This document shows positions 27,978-38,729 of a stretch of 64,000 nucleotides of DNA, piece by piece. The DNA lies in NCBI RefSeq assembly GCF_007833165.1, contig NZ_VOBQ01000024.1, forward strand, positions 1 through 64,000, given 5' to 3'. Each line of letters opens with the position of its first letter. Position 1 is the stretch's first letter. Made by a program: the position numbers and the translations under genes. Below the pieces are notes generated by a model that was not told the DNA's origin, searched no databases, and saw only the letters and a list, made by a program, of their open reading frames with translations. This DNA is from Caenimonas sedimenti. GTDB taxonomy: Bacteria; Pseudomonadota; Gammaproteobacteria; Burkholderiales; Burkholderiaceae_C.

Positions 27978-28901
27978 CTAGCGTCGCGGGCCCGCCGGGG
28001 CAGCGGGCGCGGCACCACCACCGGGGGCGCCACCACGGAAGGCTCGGAAGAACTCCGAGCCCGACGGGTCGACCACCAGCACGTCGCTCTTCTTGTTGAA
28101 GCTCAGCTTGTAGGCCTCGAGGCTGCGATAGAACTGCGCGAACTGCGGATCGCGGCCGAAGGCCTCGGCATAGAGCGCCGCGGCCTGCGCGTCGCCTTCG
28201 CCCTTGACCTTCTGGGCGTCGCGGTAAGCGTCGGCCAAGGCCACTTCGCGCTGGCGGTCGGCGTCGGCGCGGATCTTCTCGCCCTCGGCGGCGCCGGTCG
28301 AACGCAGCTCGTTGGCGACGCGCTTGCGCTCAGCCTCCATACGGCGGTAGACCGATTCGGTGATGGCTTCGACGTAGTCGGCACGCGTGATGCGCACGTC
28401 CACCACGTCCACGCCCCAGGGCTTGGCGCCCTTCACGGCTTCGAGCACTTCGCGCTTGACGTCGGCGACGACTTCCTCGCGCTTCACCGAAAGCAGTTCG
28501 CGCACCGTGCGCCGGTTCACTTCTTCCTGGAAGGCGTTGCGCACCACGCGATTGAGCTGGTTGGCACCGGCGGCCTCATCGAGGCCGACGTTGCGGATGT
28601 ACTGCGACGGGTCGCTGATGCGCCAGCGCACGTACCAGTCGATCACCACGCGCTGCTTCTCGGCGGTGAGCATCGGCTCGGTGTCCACGCTGTCCAGCGT
28701 GAGCAGGCGCTTGTCGATGTAGGTGACGTTCTGGAACGGTGGCGGCAGCTTGAAATTGAGCCCCGGCTCGGTGATGACGTCCTTGATCTGCCCGAGCGAA
28801 TAGACCACGCCGAACTGGCGCTGGTCGACGACGAACAACATGGAGCTGAGCAGCGCGAGCGCCACCAGCAGCGAGGAGACGATGAATCCGATTCTGTTCA
28901 T
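27978..28901 (-). CDS. hflC: FtsH protease modulator HflC
   Basis: 307-aa SPFH/band-7 protein. An N-terminal membrane helix (IGFIVSSLLVALALLSSML) leads into the band-7 domain (VDQRQFGVVYSLGQ, then WGVDVVDVRITRADY) and a long helical region (EAERKRVANELRSTGAAEGE). With HflK it forms a periplasm-facing cage around FtsH that limits membrane-protein degradation. It begins 15 bp after the hflK stop. Confidence 0.95.
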   Translation of the reverse strand: MNRIGFIVSSLLVALALLSSMLFVVDQRQFGVVYSLGQIKDVITEPGLNFKLPPPFQNVTYIDKRLLTLDSVDTEPMLTAEKQRVVIDWYVRWRISDPSQYIRNVGLDEAAGANQLNRVVRNAFQEEVNRRTVRELLSVKREEVVADVKREVLEAVKGAKPWGVDVVDVRITRADYVEAITESVYRRMEAERKRVANELRSTGAAEGEKIRADADRQREVALADAYRDAQKVKGEGDAQAAALYAEAFGRDPQFAQFYRSLEAYKLSFNKKSDVLVVDPSGSEFFRAFRGGAPGGGAAPAAPAGPRR

Positions 28902-28916
28902 GTGCGTGTCCCGGGG

Positions 28917-30248
28917 TCAGCGCGTTTCGCGTTCGCGGCTGCGCGAGTTGTCGCGCGTGCGGGGGTCCGCGGCGGCGGCGGGCGGCGGGGTCACGGCGGC
29001 GGCCGGCGCGACGGGTTCAGCCGCCACACCACCCTGCGCCACCTGCTGCATGATCTTGTCGAGCGGCAGGAAGAGCATGTTCTGCCCCTGGCGCGATTCG
29101 ACCATGATCTTGGTCACGCTGCTGTAGACACCCTGCATGGTGTCCAGGTACATGCGGTCGCGCGTCACCTGGGGCGCGCGCTGGTATTCGGTCAGCACGG
29201 ACTTGAAGCGCTGCGCGTCACCCTGCGCCTGCGACACGATGCGCGACTTGTAGCCTTCGGCTTCCTGCTGAAGCCGCGAGGCGGCGCCGCGGGCCCGCGG
29301 GATCACGTCGTTGGCGTAGGCCTGGGCTTCGTTCTTGGCGCGCTCGCGCTCCTGGCCGGCCTTCAGCACGTCGTCGAAAGCGGCCTGCACCTGCTCGGGC
29401 GGCCGGACGCCACCCTGCTGCAGGTTGATGCCCACGACTTCCACGCCGACCTTGTAGCGGTCCAGGATGACCTGCATCAGCGCGCGCACGCGCGGCCCGA
29501 TCTGGTCGCGCTCTTCGGCGAGCGCCGTGTCCATGCGCATCTTGCCGATGACTTCGCGCACGGCGGTCTCGGCCGCCTGCACCACGGCTTCCTGCGGGTT
29601 CTTGCTCTCGAACAGCCAGGCCCGCGCATCGCTCAGGCGGTATTGCACGGCGAACTTGATCTCGACGATGTTCTCGTCTTCCGTCAGCATGGCCGACTCT
29701 TTCAGGCCGGTGGTGCGGATGACGGAGTCGCGGCCGACGTCGACCGAGCGGATCTGCGTGACGTACACCACCTCGTGGCGCTCGATCGGGTAAGGAAGCC
29801 GCCAGTTGAAGCCGGCGCCGACGGTGGCGTTGTAGCGGCCGAAGCGGGTGATGACGGCCTGCTGGCCTTCCTGCACGATGAAGATGCCGGTGCCCATCCA
29901 GATCACCACGACCACGATGGCAATGAGTCCGGCGCCCACGCCCGCGCTCTTCATGTCGGGCTGGAAATTGCCGCCGCCACCGCCGCCGAACCCGCCGCCA
30001 CCCTCGCGCCGGCGCCCGCCGAACAGGCCACCCAGCTTGCGGTTGAAGTCGCGCCACAGCTCGTCGAGGTCCGGCGGGCCCTGATTGGGACCCTGGCCAC
30101 GGTTGTTCCCGCCTTCGGGCTTGTTGCCCTCGGGGGGCTTCTTGTCGTCGCCGCCGCCCCGGCCCCAACGGTCGTCGTTCAGGTTGAACATGCCGCGGAT
30201 GCGTTGCGCGAGCCGGGGGAAGCCCAGGCCGCGGAATGGAAGGTTCAT
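28917..30248 (-). CDS. hflK: FtsH protease modulator HflK
   Basis: 443-aa partner of HflC. A cytoplasmic Gly/Pro/Asn-rich N-terminus (about 25-75) precedes a membrane helix (AGLIAIVVVVIWMGTGIFIV), then the band-7 domain (EGQQAVITRFG, VVGINLQQGGVRPPEQV) and a coiled region with RARGAASRLQQEAEGYK. The C-terminus is Ala/Pro-rich and extended, as in other betaproteobacteria. Order hfq-hflX-hflK-hflC is the classic operon. Confidence 0.95.
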   Translation of the reverse strand: MNLPFRGLGFPRLAQRIRGMFNLNDDRWGRGGGDDKKPPEGNKPEGGNNRGQGPNQGPPDLDELWRDFNRKLGGLFGGRRREGGGGFGGGGGGNFQPDMKSAGVGAGLIAIVVVVIWMGTGIFIVQEGQQAVITRFGRYNATVGAGFNWRLPYPIERHEVVYVTQIRSVDVGRDSVIRTTGLKESAMLTEDENIVEIKFAVQYRLSDARAWLFESKNPQEAVVQAAETAVREVIGKMRMDTALAEERDQIGPRVRALMQVILDRYKVGVEVVGINLQQGGVRPPEQVQAAFDDVLKAGQERERAKNEAQAYANDVIPRARGAASRLQQEAEGYKSRIVSQAQGDAQRFKSVLTEYQRAPQVTRDRMYLDTMQGVYSSVTKIMVESRQGQNMLFLPLDKIMQQVAQGGVAAEPVAPAAAVTPPPAAAADPRTRDNSRSRERETR

Positions 30249-30295
30249 GCGCTCTCGTCTCGTGTCTTGAAGGTCAGCAGCCGCATTGTGCCCAA

Positions 30296-31456
<1,161 letters not shown>

Positions 31457-31457
31457 T

Positions 31458-31706
31458 TCAGCTCGGGGTGCCCTCGCCAGCCTCGGCGGGCGAGAAATTC
31501 ACCGCGCGCCCGGGAACGATGGTGGAAATCGCGTGCTTGTAGACCATCTGGGTCACGGTGTTGCGCAGCAGCACGACGTACTGGTCGAACGACTCGATCT
31601 GACCCTGCAGCTTGATGCCGTTCACGAGGTAGATCGACACCGGCACATGCTCCCGACGCAGGGTGTTCAGGAAGGGGTCTTGTAGTAATTGCCCTTTGTT
31701 GCTCAC
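31458..31706 (-). CDS. hfq: RNA chaperone Hfq
   Basis: 82-aa hexameric Sm-like protein that pairs small RNAs with mRNAs. Sm1 (VPVSIYLVNGIKLQGQIESF) and Sm2 (VYKHAISTIVPGR, with the YKH signature) are intact, and QLLQDPFLNTLR supplies proximal-face residues. The start is GTG 31706 with a GGAGA site seven bases upstream. It heads the hfq-hflX-hflK-hflC group downstream of der. Confidence 0.97.
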   Translation of the reverse strand: MSNKGQLLQDPFLNTLRREHVPVSIYLVNGIKLQGQIESFDQYVVLLRNTVTQMVYKHAISTIVPGRAVNFSPAEAGEGTPS

Positions 31707-31843
31707 GATATTCTCCGTGTTCGAGCGTTGTTGGAAGTTGCACATTACCACAGCAACGGGGCGATGCGGGGGCGTGCGGAGGGCTCGAACAGCCCATCTG
31801 CCGCTATTTCGGCCGAATTCAAGCCCGAGGCGCCGCAGCCCGG

Positions 31844-33181
31844 CTATTCCTGGTCCGCGTAAGGGTTCTTGGAACTCTTCATCTCGATGCGCAACGGCGT
31901 CCCGACCAGGTTGAATTCCTTGCGGAACCGCCCTTCCAGGAAGCGCTTGTACGCGTCCGTCACGTGCTCGAGCGAGTTGCCGTGCACCACGATGATGGGC
32001 GGGTTCATGCCACCCTGGTGGGCGTAGCGCAGCTTGGGCCGGAACATGCCCGAGCGCTTGGGGGCCTGGAACTGCACCGCCTCGAGCACCAGGCGGGTGA
32101 GAACCGGCGTGGTCATCTTGACCATGGCCGAGCGGTGCGCCTGGATGATGGAAGCCCAGACCGGCCCCAGGCCCTGGCGCTTCACGGCCGAGATGAAATG
32201 CAGGTCGGCGAACTTCAGGAAGGCCAGGCGCGTCTCGATCTGCCGGCGCAGCTGCTCGCGCTGGTAGTCGTCCGTCGCGTCCCACTTGTTGACGGCGAGC
32301 ACCACCGCCCGGCCGCTTTCCAGGATGTAGCCGGCGATGTGGGCGTCCTGGTCGGTCACGCCCTGGGTGGCGTCCAGCAGCAGCAGGACCACATGGGCCG
32401 TCTCGATGGCCTGCAACGTCTTCACCACCGAGAACTTCTCGATGGCCTCGAACACCTTGCCCTTGCGCCGGATGCCCGCCGTGTCGATCAGCTCGAACTT
32501 CTGGCCATTGCGCTCGAACGGCACCGAGATGGTGTCGCGCGTGGTGCCCGGCAGGTCGAACGCGACCAGCCGCTCCTCGCCCAGCCAGGCGTTGATCAGG
32601 GTGGACTTGCCGACGTTCGGCCGGCCGGCCACCGCCAGCTTGACGATGCCGGTCTGCTGCTGCTCCGCCGCGTCGTCTTCCTCGGGCAGGTTCAGCGGGT
32701 CGAACGCCTCGTCCACCAGGCTGCGGATGCCCTGGCCGTGCGCCGCCGAGACCGGGTGGACTTCGCCCAGGCCAAGCTCGTAGAACTCGCCCAGCTGGGC
32801 GCCTTCCGTCATGCCTTCGGCCTTGTTGGCCGCCAGCACGGTCGGCTTGCCCAGGCGCCGCAGGTAGTTGGCGATGTCGTGGTCCTGCGCCGAAACGCCG
32901 GCGCGGGCATCGAGCACGAAGACGACGACGTCGGCCTCGGCGACGGCCTGGCGCGTCTGCTTGGCCATCTCCTTGTAGATGCCGCTCTCGGCGTCGGGCT
33001 CGAAGCCGCCGGTGTCGATGACGATGAATTCGTAGCGGCCGTGCTTCGCGTTGCCGTAGTGCCGGTCACGCGTGAGGCCGGCGTAGTCGGCGACGATGGC
33101 GTCGCGCGACTTGGTCAACCGGTTGAACAGGGTCGACTTGCCGACGTTGGGTCGCCCGACGAGGGCCATCACTGGCTTCAT
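31844..33181 (-). CDS. der: Ribosome assembly GTPase Der
   Basis: 445 aa with tandem G domains: first GRPNVGKST, DTGG and NKAEG; second GRPNVGKST, DTAGIRRKGK and NKWD. A C-terminal KH-like domain (KMTTPVLTRLVLEAV then NPPIIVVHGN) follows. It is essential for 50S subunit maturation. It follows bamB by 15 bp in the conserved order bamB-der. Confidence 0.96.
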   Translation of the reverse strand: MKPVMALVGRPNVGKSTLFNRLTKSRDAIVADYAGLTRDRHYGNAKHGRYEFIVIDTGGFEPDAESGIYKEMAKQTRQAVAEADVVVFVLDARAGVSAQDHDIANYLRRLGKPTVLAANKAEGMTEGAQLGEFYELGLGEVHPVSAAHGQGIRSLVDEAFDPLNLPEEDDAAEQQQTGIVKLAVAGRPNVGKSTLINAWLGEERLVAFDLPGTTRDTISVPFERNGQKFELIDTAGIRRKGKVFEAIEKFSVVKTLQAIETAHVVLLLLDATQGVTDQDAHIAGYILESGRAVVLAVNKWDATDDYQREQLRRQIETRLAFLKFADLHFISAVKRQGLGPVWASIIQAHRSAMVKMTTPVLTRLVLEAVQFQAPKRSGMFRPKLRYAHQGGMNPPIIVVHGNSLEHVTDAYKRFLEGRFRKEFNLVGTPLRIEMKSSKNPYADQE

Positions 33182-33196
33182 GGGGCGGAGGACCGG

Positions 33197-34363
33197 TTAT
33201 TCCGGCACGAAGCCGTAGACGGTGCCGTTGCGCGTGACCACGACCAGCGTGTTGCCCGCCACCAGCGGCGCGGCCACGATGGGTGAACCGTCCGTGCTCA
33301 GGCGGTTCAGCAGCGAGCCGTCTTCGCGCGAGAGAAAGTGCACGAAGCCCATGCTGTCGCCCACCACCACCGACCGGCCCAGGGCCAGCGGAGCCGTCAG
33401 GCCGCGGTGCAGCAGGCGCTCGTTCGTCCAGGCGCGCTGGCCCGTGTCGCGCTTCCAGGCGACGACCTTGCCGTCGGCCTCGGTGCCGAACACGTTCGCT
33501 TCGTCGCCGTGGACACCCTCGAAACCGTTGGCGCGCTGCGTCCAGGCAACGGTGCCACGCGCCGCATCGACGCAGCCCACGGCCGTCTGGAACGCGCGCG
33601 CGCAGATGTTGGTGCCTACGCGGCTGACCCGGCCCACCAGGTCGGTGAGGCGTTCCACGTCATTGATCCCGCGTGCGGTGGCGATCGGCGCCTCCCAGCG
33701 GATGCTGCCGTTCGCGGGGTTGAGGCCCGCCAGCCGGCCGCCCTGCCCCACCACCAGCGTGTCGCCGACGGCGAGGATCACGCCCGACTGGCTCAGCACC
33801 AGTGGCTCGCCCGGGCGGCTCTGCGTCCACAGCTTGTGGCCGTTGCGGCCGTCGAAAGCGGTCACCGAACGGTCGGCCGCCAGCACGAAGACGCGGCCCC
33901 CGGCCACGAACGGCGGGGTGTACGCGAGCGCAGGCATGCGCTGCCGCCAGGTTTCCTTGCCGTCGGCGAAGGCCACCACGTCGTTGGCACGGGTGATGAC
34001 GGCTGCGGTGGTGCCGTCGCTGCCCACCCCGGCGGCAAGCGGCGCGCCGGCGTTGGCACGCCACAGTTCGCGCCCGCTCGCGCTGTCGAGGGCGACCAGG
34101 GAACCGGCGCCGCTGGCGAGCGTGAGCGTGGTGCCGTTCACGGCCGGCCCGAGCGCGTAGCTCACTTCGCCGATGCGGGCCACCCAGGCCTGGCGCACGC
34201 CGAGCAGGCCCGGATTGGCCTGCAGTTCCGCCGGCTTCGGCTTTTCGACCGTCGAGCCGAAGAACGGCAGGCTGGCGGGCAGCACGGAGCAGCCCGCCAG
34301 CAGGGCCATCGCCAGGGCACCGAGGCCGGGGCGCGCCAGTGCGGCCAGACGCGAGGTGATCAT
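33197..34363 (-). CDS. bamB: Outer-membrane assembly lipoprotein BamB
   Basis: 388-aa eight-bladed PQQ-like propeller. A signal peptide ends in lipobox LLAGC. Repeated blade motifs (LDSASGRELWRAN, FDGRNGHKLWTQ, LNPANGSIRWEA) run through the protein. It is part of the BAM complex that inserts beta-barrel proteins. The ATG overlaps the stop of the upstream yfgM-like gene by four bases. BamD, another BAM member, is encoded at 44.6 kb. Confidence 0.94.
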   Translation of the reverse strand: MITSRLAALARPGLGALAMALLAGCSVLPASLPFFGSTVEKPKPAELQANPGLLGVRQAWVARIGEVSYALGPAVNGTTLTLASGAGSLVALDSASGRELWRANAGAPLAAGVGSDGTTAAVITRANDVVAFADGKETWRQRMPALAYTPPFVAGGRVFVLAADRSVTAFDGRNGHKLWTQSRPGEPLVLSQSGVILAVGDTLVVGQGGRLAGLNPANGSIRWEAPIATARGINDVERLTDLVGRVSRVGTNICARAFQTAVGCVDAARGTVAWTQRANGFEGVHGDEANVFGTEADGKVVAWKRDTGQRAWTNERLLHRGLTAPLALGRSVVVGDSMGFVHFLSREDGSLLNRLSTDGSPIVAAPLVAGNTLVVVTRNGTVYGFVPE

Positions 34364-35058
34364 GACTTTGCGCTCCCGGAGGCCGCGGCGGCGGCCGGCG
34401 CGGGCGGCTTGAGCGCCTGCACGTCGACGCCCAGGGCGGTGAGCTTCACCTCCACCAGCATGCGGTAGTCAGTCTGCTCGTCCAGCCCCTGCCAGGCCTT
34501 GGTGTATTCCGCCTTGGCCTCGGTTTTCTTGCCCTGCAGGTTGTACACATCGCCCCGGCGGTCGGCGGCCAACGCCTCGAACTCCTTCGGGAAGGCGCCC
34601 GCGAGCTGCTTGTGCGCTTCATCGTAGTTCTTGCTTTCGACCCACAGCGAAGCCAGGCGCAGGCGCGCGAGGGCCTTGTAGCCTTGGTCGGACGCATCCG
34701 CCGCAACCCACTGCAGCGCGGCCTTGGCCGGCTCCAGCTGGCCCTTTTCGGCCAGCGTCTTGGCCGCCATCAGGGCCGCCTGCTCGGCGTAGACGGTGCC
34801 GCCGAACTTGTCCTTGATGTCCTTGAAGGCGCGTTCCACGCGCACGGCATCGCCCGCGCCAGCCGCACGGTCCACTTCGTCATACAGCACGGAGGCCTGG
34901 GCGGCCTGGTTGCGTTGCCAGAACTGCCAGCCGTTCCACGCCGCGAACGAGCCGAGTGCGGCGATCAGGAACCAGGTGATGGCGTTGCCCCACTTGTTCC
35001 AGAAGTGCTTCAGCTCGTCGAGCTGTTCCTGTTCTTCGAGGTCGAGATGTCGTGCCAT
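34360..35058 (-). CDS. yfgM: YfgM-family tetratricopeptide membrane protein
   Basis: 232 aa. It starts MARHLDLEEQEQLDELKHFW, has one membrane helix (AITWFLIAALGSFAAW), then TPR-type repeats in the periplasm and a Pro/Ala tail. YfgM associates with the SecYEG translocon and periplasmic chaperones in E. coli. It lies between hisS and bamB, as in many proteobacteria. ATG 35058 is 13 bp after the hisS stop. Confidence 0.88.
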   Translation of the reverse strand: MARHLDLEEQEQLDELKHFWNKWGNAITWFLIAALGSFAAWNGWQFWQRNQAAQASVLYDEVDRAAGAGDAVRVERAFKDIKDKFGGTVYAEQAALMAAKTLAEKGQLEPAKAALQWVAADASDQGYKALARLRLASLWVESKNYDEAHKQLAGAFPKEFEALAADRRGDVYNLQGKKTEAKAEYTKAWQGLDEQTDYRMLVEVKLTALGVDVQALKPPAPAAAAASGSAKS

Positions 35059-35071
35059 GGATTCAATCTGT

Positions 35072-36400
35072 TCAGGACCGCGATTGTAGGAGGGTGGGCG
35101 CCCAGGCGGCCGGAGTGGCCAGCGGACGTTCGACCTGGGAGCCGCCCCCTTCGCGCAACGCCTTGACGGTGACGTGGCCCCGGGCGAGTTCGTCGGGGCC
35201 GAAGATGAGTGCGTGGCGGGCGCCACTGGCGTCCGCCTTCTTGAACTGCGCCTTCATGCCGGCCAGGCCTTCAGCGCCCGCCGCATGCTGCTGCACGCGG
35301 ACGCCGGCCGCCCGCAGAGCCTCGAGCGCTGTCATCACCAGCGGCAGCGCCGTGCCGGGCGGAACGATGGCGTAAGCATCGGGCGCGCTGTCCGGCACCG
35401 GCAGCGCGAGTTCCTGCATCAGGAGCAGCAGGCGTTCGATGCCGAGCCCGAAGCCGATGGCCGGGGCCGGCTTGCCGCCCAGCTGGGCCATCAGGCCGTC
35501 GTAGCGGCCGCCGCCGCAGACCGTGCCCTGCGAGCCGAGCTGGTCGGTCACCCACTCGAAGACGGTGAGGTTGTAGTAGTCCATGCCGCGCACCAAGCGC
35601 GGATTGACGCGGTAGGCCAGGCCGACGGCATCGAGTGTCGCGCGCACCGCGTCGAAATGCGCGAGCGACTCCGGCCCGAGGAAATCCATCAGTTGCGGCG
35701 CGGACTCCACCACCGGCTGCATCGCGGCATTCTTGCTGTCCAGGATGCGCAGCGGATTGCTGTGCAGGCGGCGCTGCGCGTCGGCGTCCAGCACGTCCGC
35801 GTGCTGCTCGAAGTGCCGCACCAGCGCGTCACGGTGCGCCTTGCGTTCCCCCGGCTGGCCGAGGCTGTTGATCTCCAGGCGCACGTGCTGGCCTTCGACC
35901 AGGCCGAGCTCCTTCCACAAGGCACGCGCGACCAGGATCATCTCGGCGTCGACATCGGGTCCCGCGAGGCCCAATGCCTCCACGTCGAGCTGGTGGAACT
36001 GCCGGTAGCGGCCCTTCTGCGGGCGCTCGTGGCGGAACATGGGCCCGACCGTCCACAGGCGCAGGGGCCCGTTGTAGAGGGCGTTGTGCTCGATCATGGC
36101 GCGCACGATGCCGGCAGTGGCCTCGGGACGCAGGGTGAGCTTGTCGCCGTTCATCGCGTCGGTGAAGGAATACATCTCCTTCTCGACGATGTCGGTCACC
36201 TCGCCCAGGCCCCGCACGAACAGCGCCGTGGGCTCGACGATGGGCGTCAGCAGGTACTGGTAGCCATAGCGCGCCAGCACCGTCCGCACCACCGATTCGA
36301 ACCACTGCCACAGCGCGGAATCCGGCAGTTTCTCGGTGCGCGGCACCGACGCCGGCAGGATGTCGTTCATGCCTTTGACGGCACTCAATTTCTCGGCCAT
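35072..36400 (-). CDS. hisS: Histidyl-tRNA synthetase
   Basis: 442-aa class II synthetase. Motif 2 (GPMFRHERPQKGRYRQFHQ), the histidine-binding loop (LVRGMDYYNLTVFEW), motif 3 (GFGLGIERLLLL) and the C-terminal anticodon domain (ARHALIFGPDELARG) are all present. It charges tRNA-His. It is 12 bp after ispG. Compare the shorter paralogue hisZ at 26.2 kb. Confidence 0.97.
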   Translation of the reverse strand: MAEKLSAVKGMNDILPASVPRTEKLPDSALWQWFESVVRTVLARYGYQYLLTPIVEPTALFVRGLGEVTDIVEKEMYSFTDAMNGDKLTLRPEATAGIVRAMIEHNALYNGPLRLWTVGPMFRHERPQKGRYRQFHQLDVEALGLAGPDVDAEMILVARALWKELGLVEGQHVRLEINSLGQPGERKAHRDALVRHFEQHADVLDADAQRRLHSNPLRILDSKNAAMQPVVESAPQLMDFLGPESLAHFDAVRATLDAVGLAYRVNPRLVRGMDYYNLTVFEWVTDQLGSQGTVCGGGRYDGLMAQLGGKPAPAIGFGLGIERLLLLMQELALPVPDSAPDAYAIVPPGTALPLVMTALEALRAAGVRVQQHAAGAEGLAGMKAQFKKADASGARHALIFGPDELARGHVTVKALREGGGSQVERPLATPAAWAPTLLQSRS

Positions 36401-36412
36401 GGTGTCCGCGGA

Positions 36413-37699
36413 TCAGGCCGCTTCGGCGGCCGCTGGTTGGGTGCCGAAGCGCTTCTCGACGTAGGTTTCGACGAGCTGGTGGAACTCGCTGACAATGTTG
36501 TCGCCGCGCAGCGTGAGGGCCTTCTGCCCGTCGATGAACACCGGCGCGGCCGGAGCCTCGCCCGTGCCCGGCAGGCTGATGCCGATGTCGGCGTGCTTGC
36601 TCTCGCCGGGCCCGTTGACGATGCAGCCCATCACGGCCACCTTCATCTTCTCGACGCCCGGGTACTTGTCACGCCAGACCGGCATTTGCGCCCGCAGGTA
36701 GTCGTCGATCTGCTTGGCGAGTTCCTGGAACGTGGTGCTGGTGGTGCGGCCGCAACCGGGGCAAGCCGTGACGCTGGGCACGAAGCTGCGCAGGCCCAGC
36801 GACTGCAGGATCTCGGAGGCGATCACGACCTCCTGCGTGCGCGATTCGCCCGGCTGGGGCGTGAGCGAGACGCGGATGGTGTCGCCGATGCCTTCCTGCA
36901 GCAGGATCCCGAGGACGACCGACGAGGCGACCGTGCCCTTGGTCCCCATGCCGGCTTCCGTCAGGCCCAGGTGCAGCGGGTTGTCGCAGCGCTTCGCCAG
37001 TTCACGGTAGACCGCGATCAGGTCCTGCACGCCGCTCACCTTGCAGCTCAGGATGACCTGCTCCTGGCGCATGCCCTCTTCCTGCGCGAAGCGGGCGGAT
37101 TCGAGCGCCGAGGTGATCAGCGCTTCGTACATCACCGATTTCGCGTCCCAGGGCTGCGCGCGCAGCGCGTTCTCGTCCATCAACTGGGCGAGCAGCTCCT
37201 GGTCGAGGCTGCCCCAGTTGACGCCGATGCGAACGGGCTTGTTCCAGCGCAGCGCCGCCTCGATCATCTGGCCGAATTGCCGGTCGCGCTTGTCACCCTT
37301 GCCGACGTTGCCGGGGTTGATGCGGTACTTGGACAACGCCTCGGCGCAAGCCGGGTAGTCCTGCAGCAGGCGGTGGCCGTTGTAGTGGAAATCGCCGATG
37401 AGCGGCACGTCGATGCCCATGCGATCGAGCTGCTCGCGGATGTAGGGCACCTGCGCCGCCGCCTCAGGCGTGTTCACGGTGATGCGCACCAGCTCGGAGC
37501 CCGCGATCGCGAGTTCCTTCACCTGGATCGCAGTGCCGATGGCGTCCTGCGTATCGGTGTTGGTCATCGACTGCACGCGCACCGGCGCGTCGCCGCCCAC
37601 GGTGACCACGCGCGAACCCCAGGCCACCTGGGCCTGGCGGGTACGCCGCGTGGCGGGCGCGGCGGGGGCGATCGGGAGGCAAGGCGTGGACATCATCAC
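36413..37699 (-). CDS. ispG: 4-hydroxy-3-methylbut-2-en-1-yl diphosphate synthase
   Basis: 428-aa [4Fe-4S] enzyme of the MEP isoprenoid pathway. A TIM-barrel N-terminal part (VQSMTNTDTQDA, INPGNVGKGDKR) is followed by the cluster-binding region with Cys in TACPGCGRTTST and VMGCIVNGPGE. It has the large insertion between domains typical of beta/gamma-proteobacterial IspG. It starts with tandem ATGs, and translation may begin at any of the three Met. Between rodZ and hisS, as is common. Confidence 0.96.
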   Translation of the reverse strand: MMMSTPCLPIAPAAPATRRTRQAQVAWGSRVVTVGGDAPVRVQSMTNTDTQDAIGTAIQVKELAIAGSELVRITVNTPEAAAQVPYIREQLDRMGIDVPLIGDFHYNGHRLLQDYPACAEALSKYRINPGNVGKGDKRDRQFGQMIEAALRWNKPVRIGVNWGSLDQELLAQLMDENALRAQPWDAKSVMYEALITSALESARFAQEEGMRQEQVILSCKVSGVQDLIAVYRELAKRCDNPLHLGLTEAGMGTKGTVASSVVLGILLQEGIGDTIRVSLTPQPGESRTQEVVIASEILQSLGLRSFVPSVTACPGCGRTTSTTFQELAKQIDDYLRAQMPVWRDKYPGVEKMKVAVMGCIVNGPGESKHADIGISLPGTGEAPAAPVFIDGQKALTLRGDNIVSEFHQLVETYVEKRFGTQPAAAEAA

Positions 37700-37703
37700 T
37701 GCT

Positions 37704-38729
37704 TCATTTCACTTCGAATCGGGCGACGTTGTCGCGCGAGACGGGGCCTAGGTTGAAGGGCTTGCCCCGGACTTCGACTTCGGTCGCTTCCGCGCTGCCG
37801 ACGGTCACGGTGAGCGGCAGCGGTCCGGTGGCGCCGGCCGTTTCGCCCGGCTCCATCAGTTTGCGCAACACCTGGTTGCCACGCGCGTCCGTGACCTGGA
37901 TCCAGGAGGAGGCCCGGGTCCGGAAAACGACGATGCCGGAAGCCTTCGCGGCGGAGGCCGCGGCGGTGGCGGGCGCGGCGGCCGGCAGGGTCGCTGCAGC
38001 TGCAGCAGGAGCAGCAGGAGCAGCAGGAGCAGCAGCGGCGGGAGCTGGCGCAGCCGAGGCCGGGCGCGCCGCAACGACGGCCGGGGCTGGTGCCGCCACG
38101 GCGGCCGCCGACGCGGCCTTGGCCACAGGTGCGGCCGCCAAAGCGCTGGCGGCGGGCTTGGGCAGCACGGCCGGCGCCGCCACAGCAGCGGGCTTGGCCG
38201 CCGGCTCCGCGACACGCGGCTCGGCCGGCGCGGCCGTGACCGTCGCCGGCGTGCCCGGAGGCATGACGGGTTCCCCCCTGGAGGCGCCGGCAGGGTCCGC
38301 TTCGCGCTGGGCGACCGGCAGCAGGACCACGGCGACGGCAGCCAGCAACAGGGCGCCGACGGTGAGGACCACGGGCTTGCCGAGATGCTCGCGCAGGCCG
38401 GACTTGGGCCCCTCCCCTGAGGACCGGAAGGGCGTGTTGATCCCGTCCTGGCTGTGGGCCAGGCGCGGCTTCGACGTCTGCGGCAAGCGCTCCAGGATGG
38501 GTTGCGGATCGATCTTGAGCGTGCGGCAGACGCTGGACGCCAGCGCCCGCACGAACACCGCATCGGGCAGGAGGTCGTGCCGGTCTTCCTCGAGGGCCTC
38601 GAGCTTGCGGACCGGGACCTTCAGCGAGACGGCGAGCGACGCCACGTGCAGGCCGGCCGCTTCGCGGGCACGGCGCAGCATGCTGCCGGCGGTTTCCCCT
38701 CCAGGGACCGCTTCGTCCGCCTCACTCAT
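37704..38729 (-). CDS. rodZ: Cell-shape protein RodZ (HTH plus DUF4115)
   Basis: 341 aa. Cytoplasmic Cro/CI-like HTH (about 12-80: LRRAREAAGLHVASLAVSLK), one membrane helix (VVLTVGALLLAAVAVVLLPV), an Ala/Pro-rich periplasmic linker of about 100 residues, and a C-terminal DUF4115 beta domain (ASSWIQVTDARGNQV). It bridges MreB and the elongation machinery. The linker is encoded partly by a 9-bp tandem repeat. Its start overlaps pilW by eight bases. Confidence 0.9.
   Translation of the reverse strand: MSEADEAVPGGETAGSMLRRAREAAGLHVASLAVSLKVPVRKLEALEEDRHDLLPDAVFVRALASSVCRTLKIDPQPILERLPQTSKPRLAHSQDGINTPFRSSGEGPKSGLREHLGKPVVLTVGALLLAAVAVVLLPVAQREADPAGASRGEPVMPPGTPATVTAAPAEPRVAEPAAKPAAVAAPAVLPKPAASALAAAPVAKAASAAAVAAPAPAVVAARPASAAPAPAAAAPAAPAAPAAAAATLPAAAPATAAASAAKASGIVVFRTRASSWIQVTDARGNQVLRKLMEPGETAGATGPLPLTVTVGSAEATEVEVRGKPFNLGPVSRDNVARFEVK
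38003..38029. repeat. 9-bp tandem repeat in rodZ linker
   Basis: Three perfect tandem copies of CAGCAGGAG, followed by a degenerate copy. On the coding strand they specify the Ala-Pro-Ala linker. Each unit is in frame, so copy-number change would lengthen or shorten the RodZ linker without disrupting it. Confidence 0.8.
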
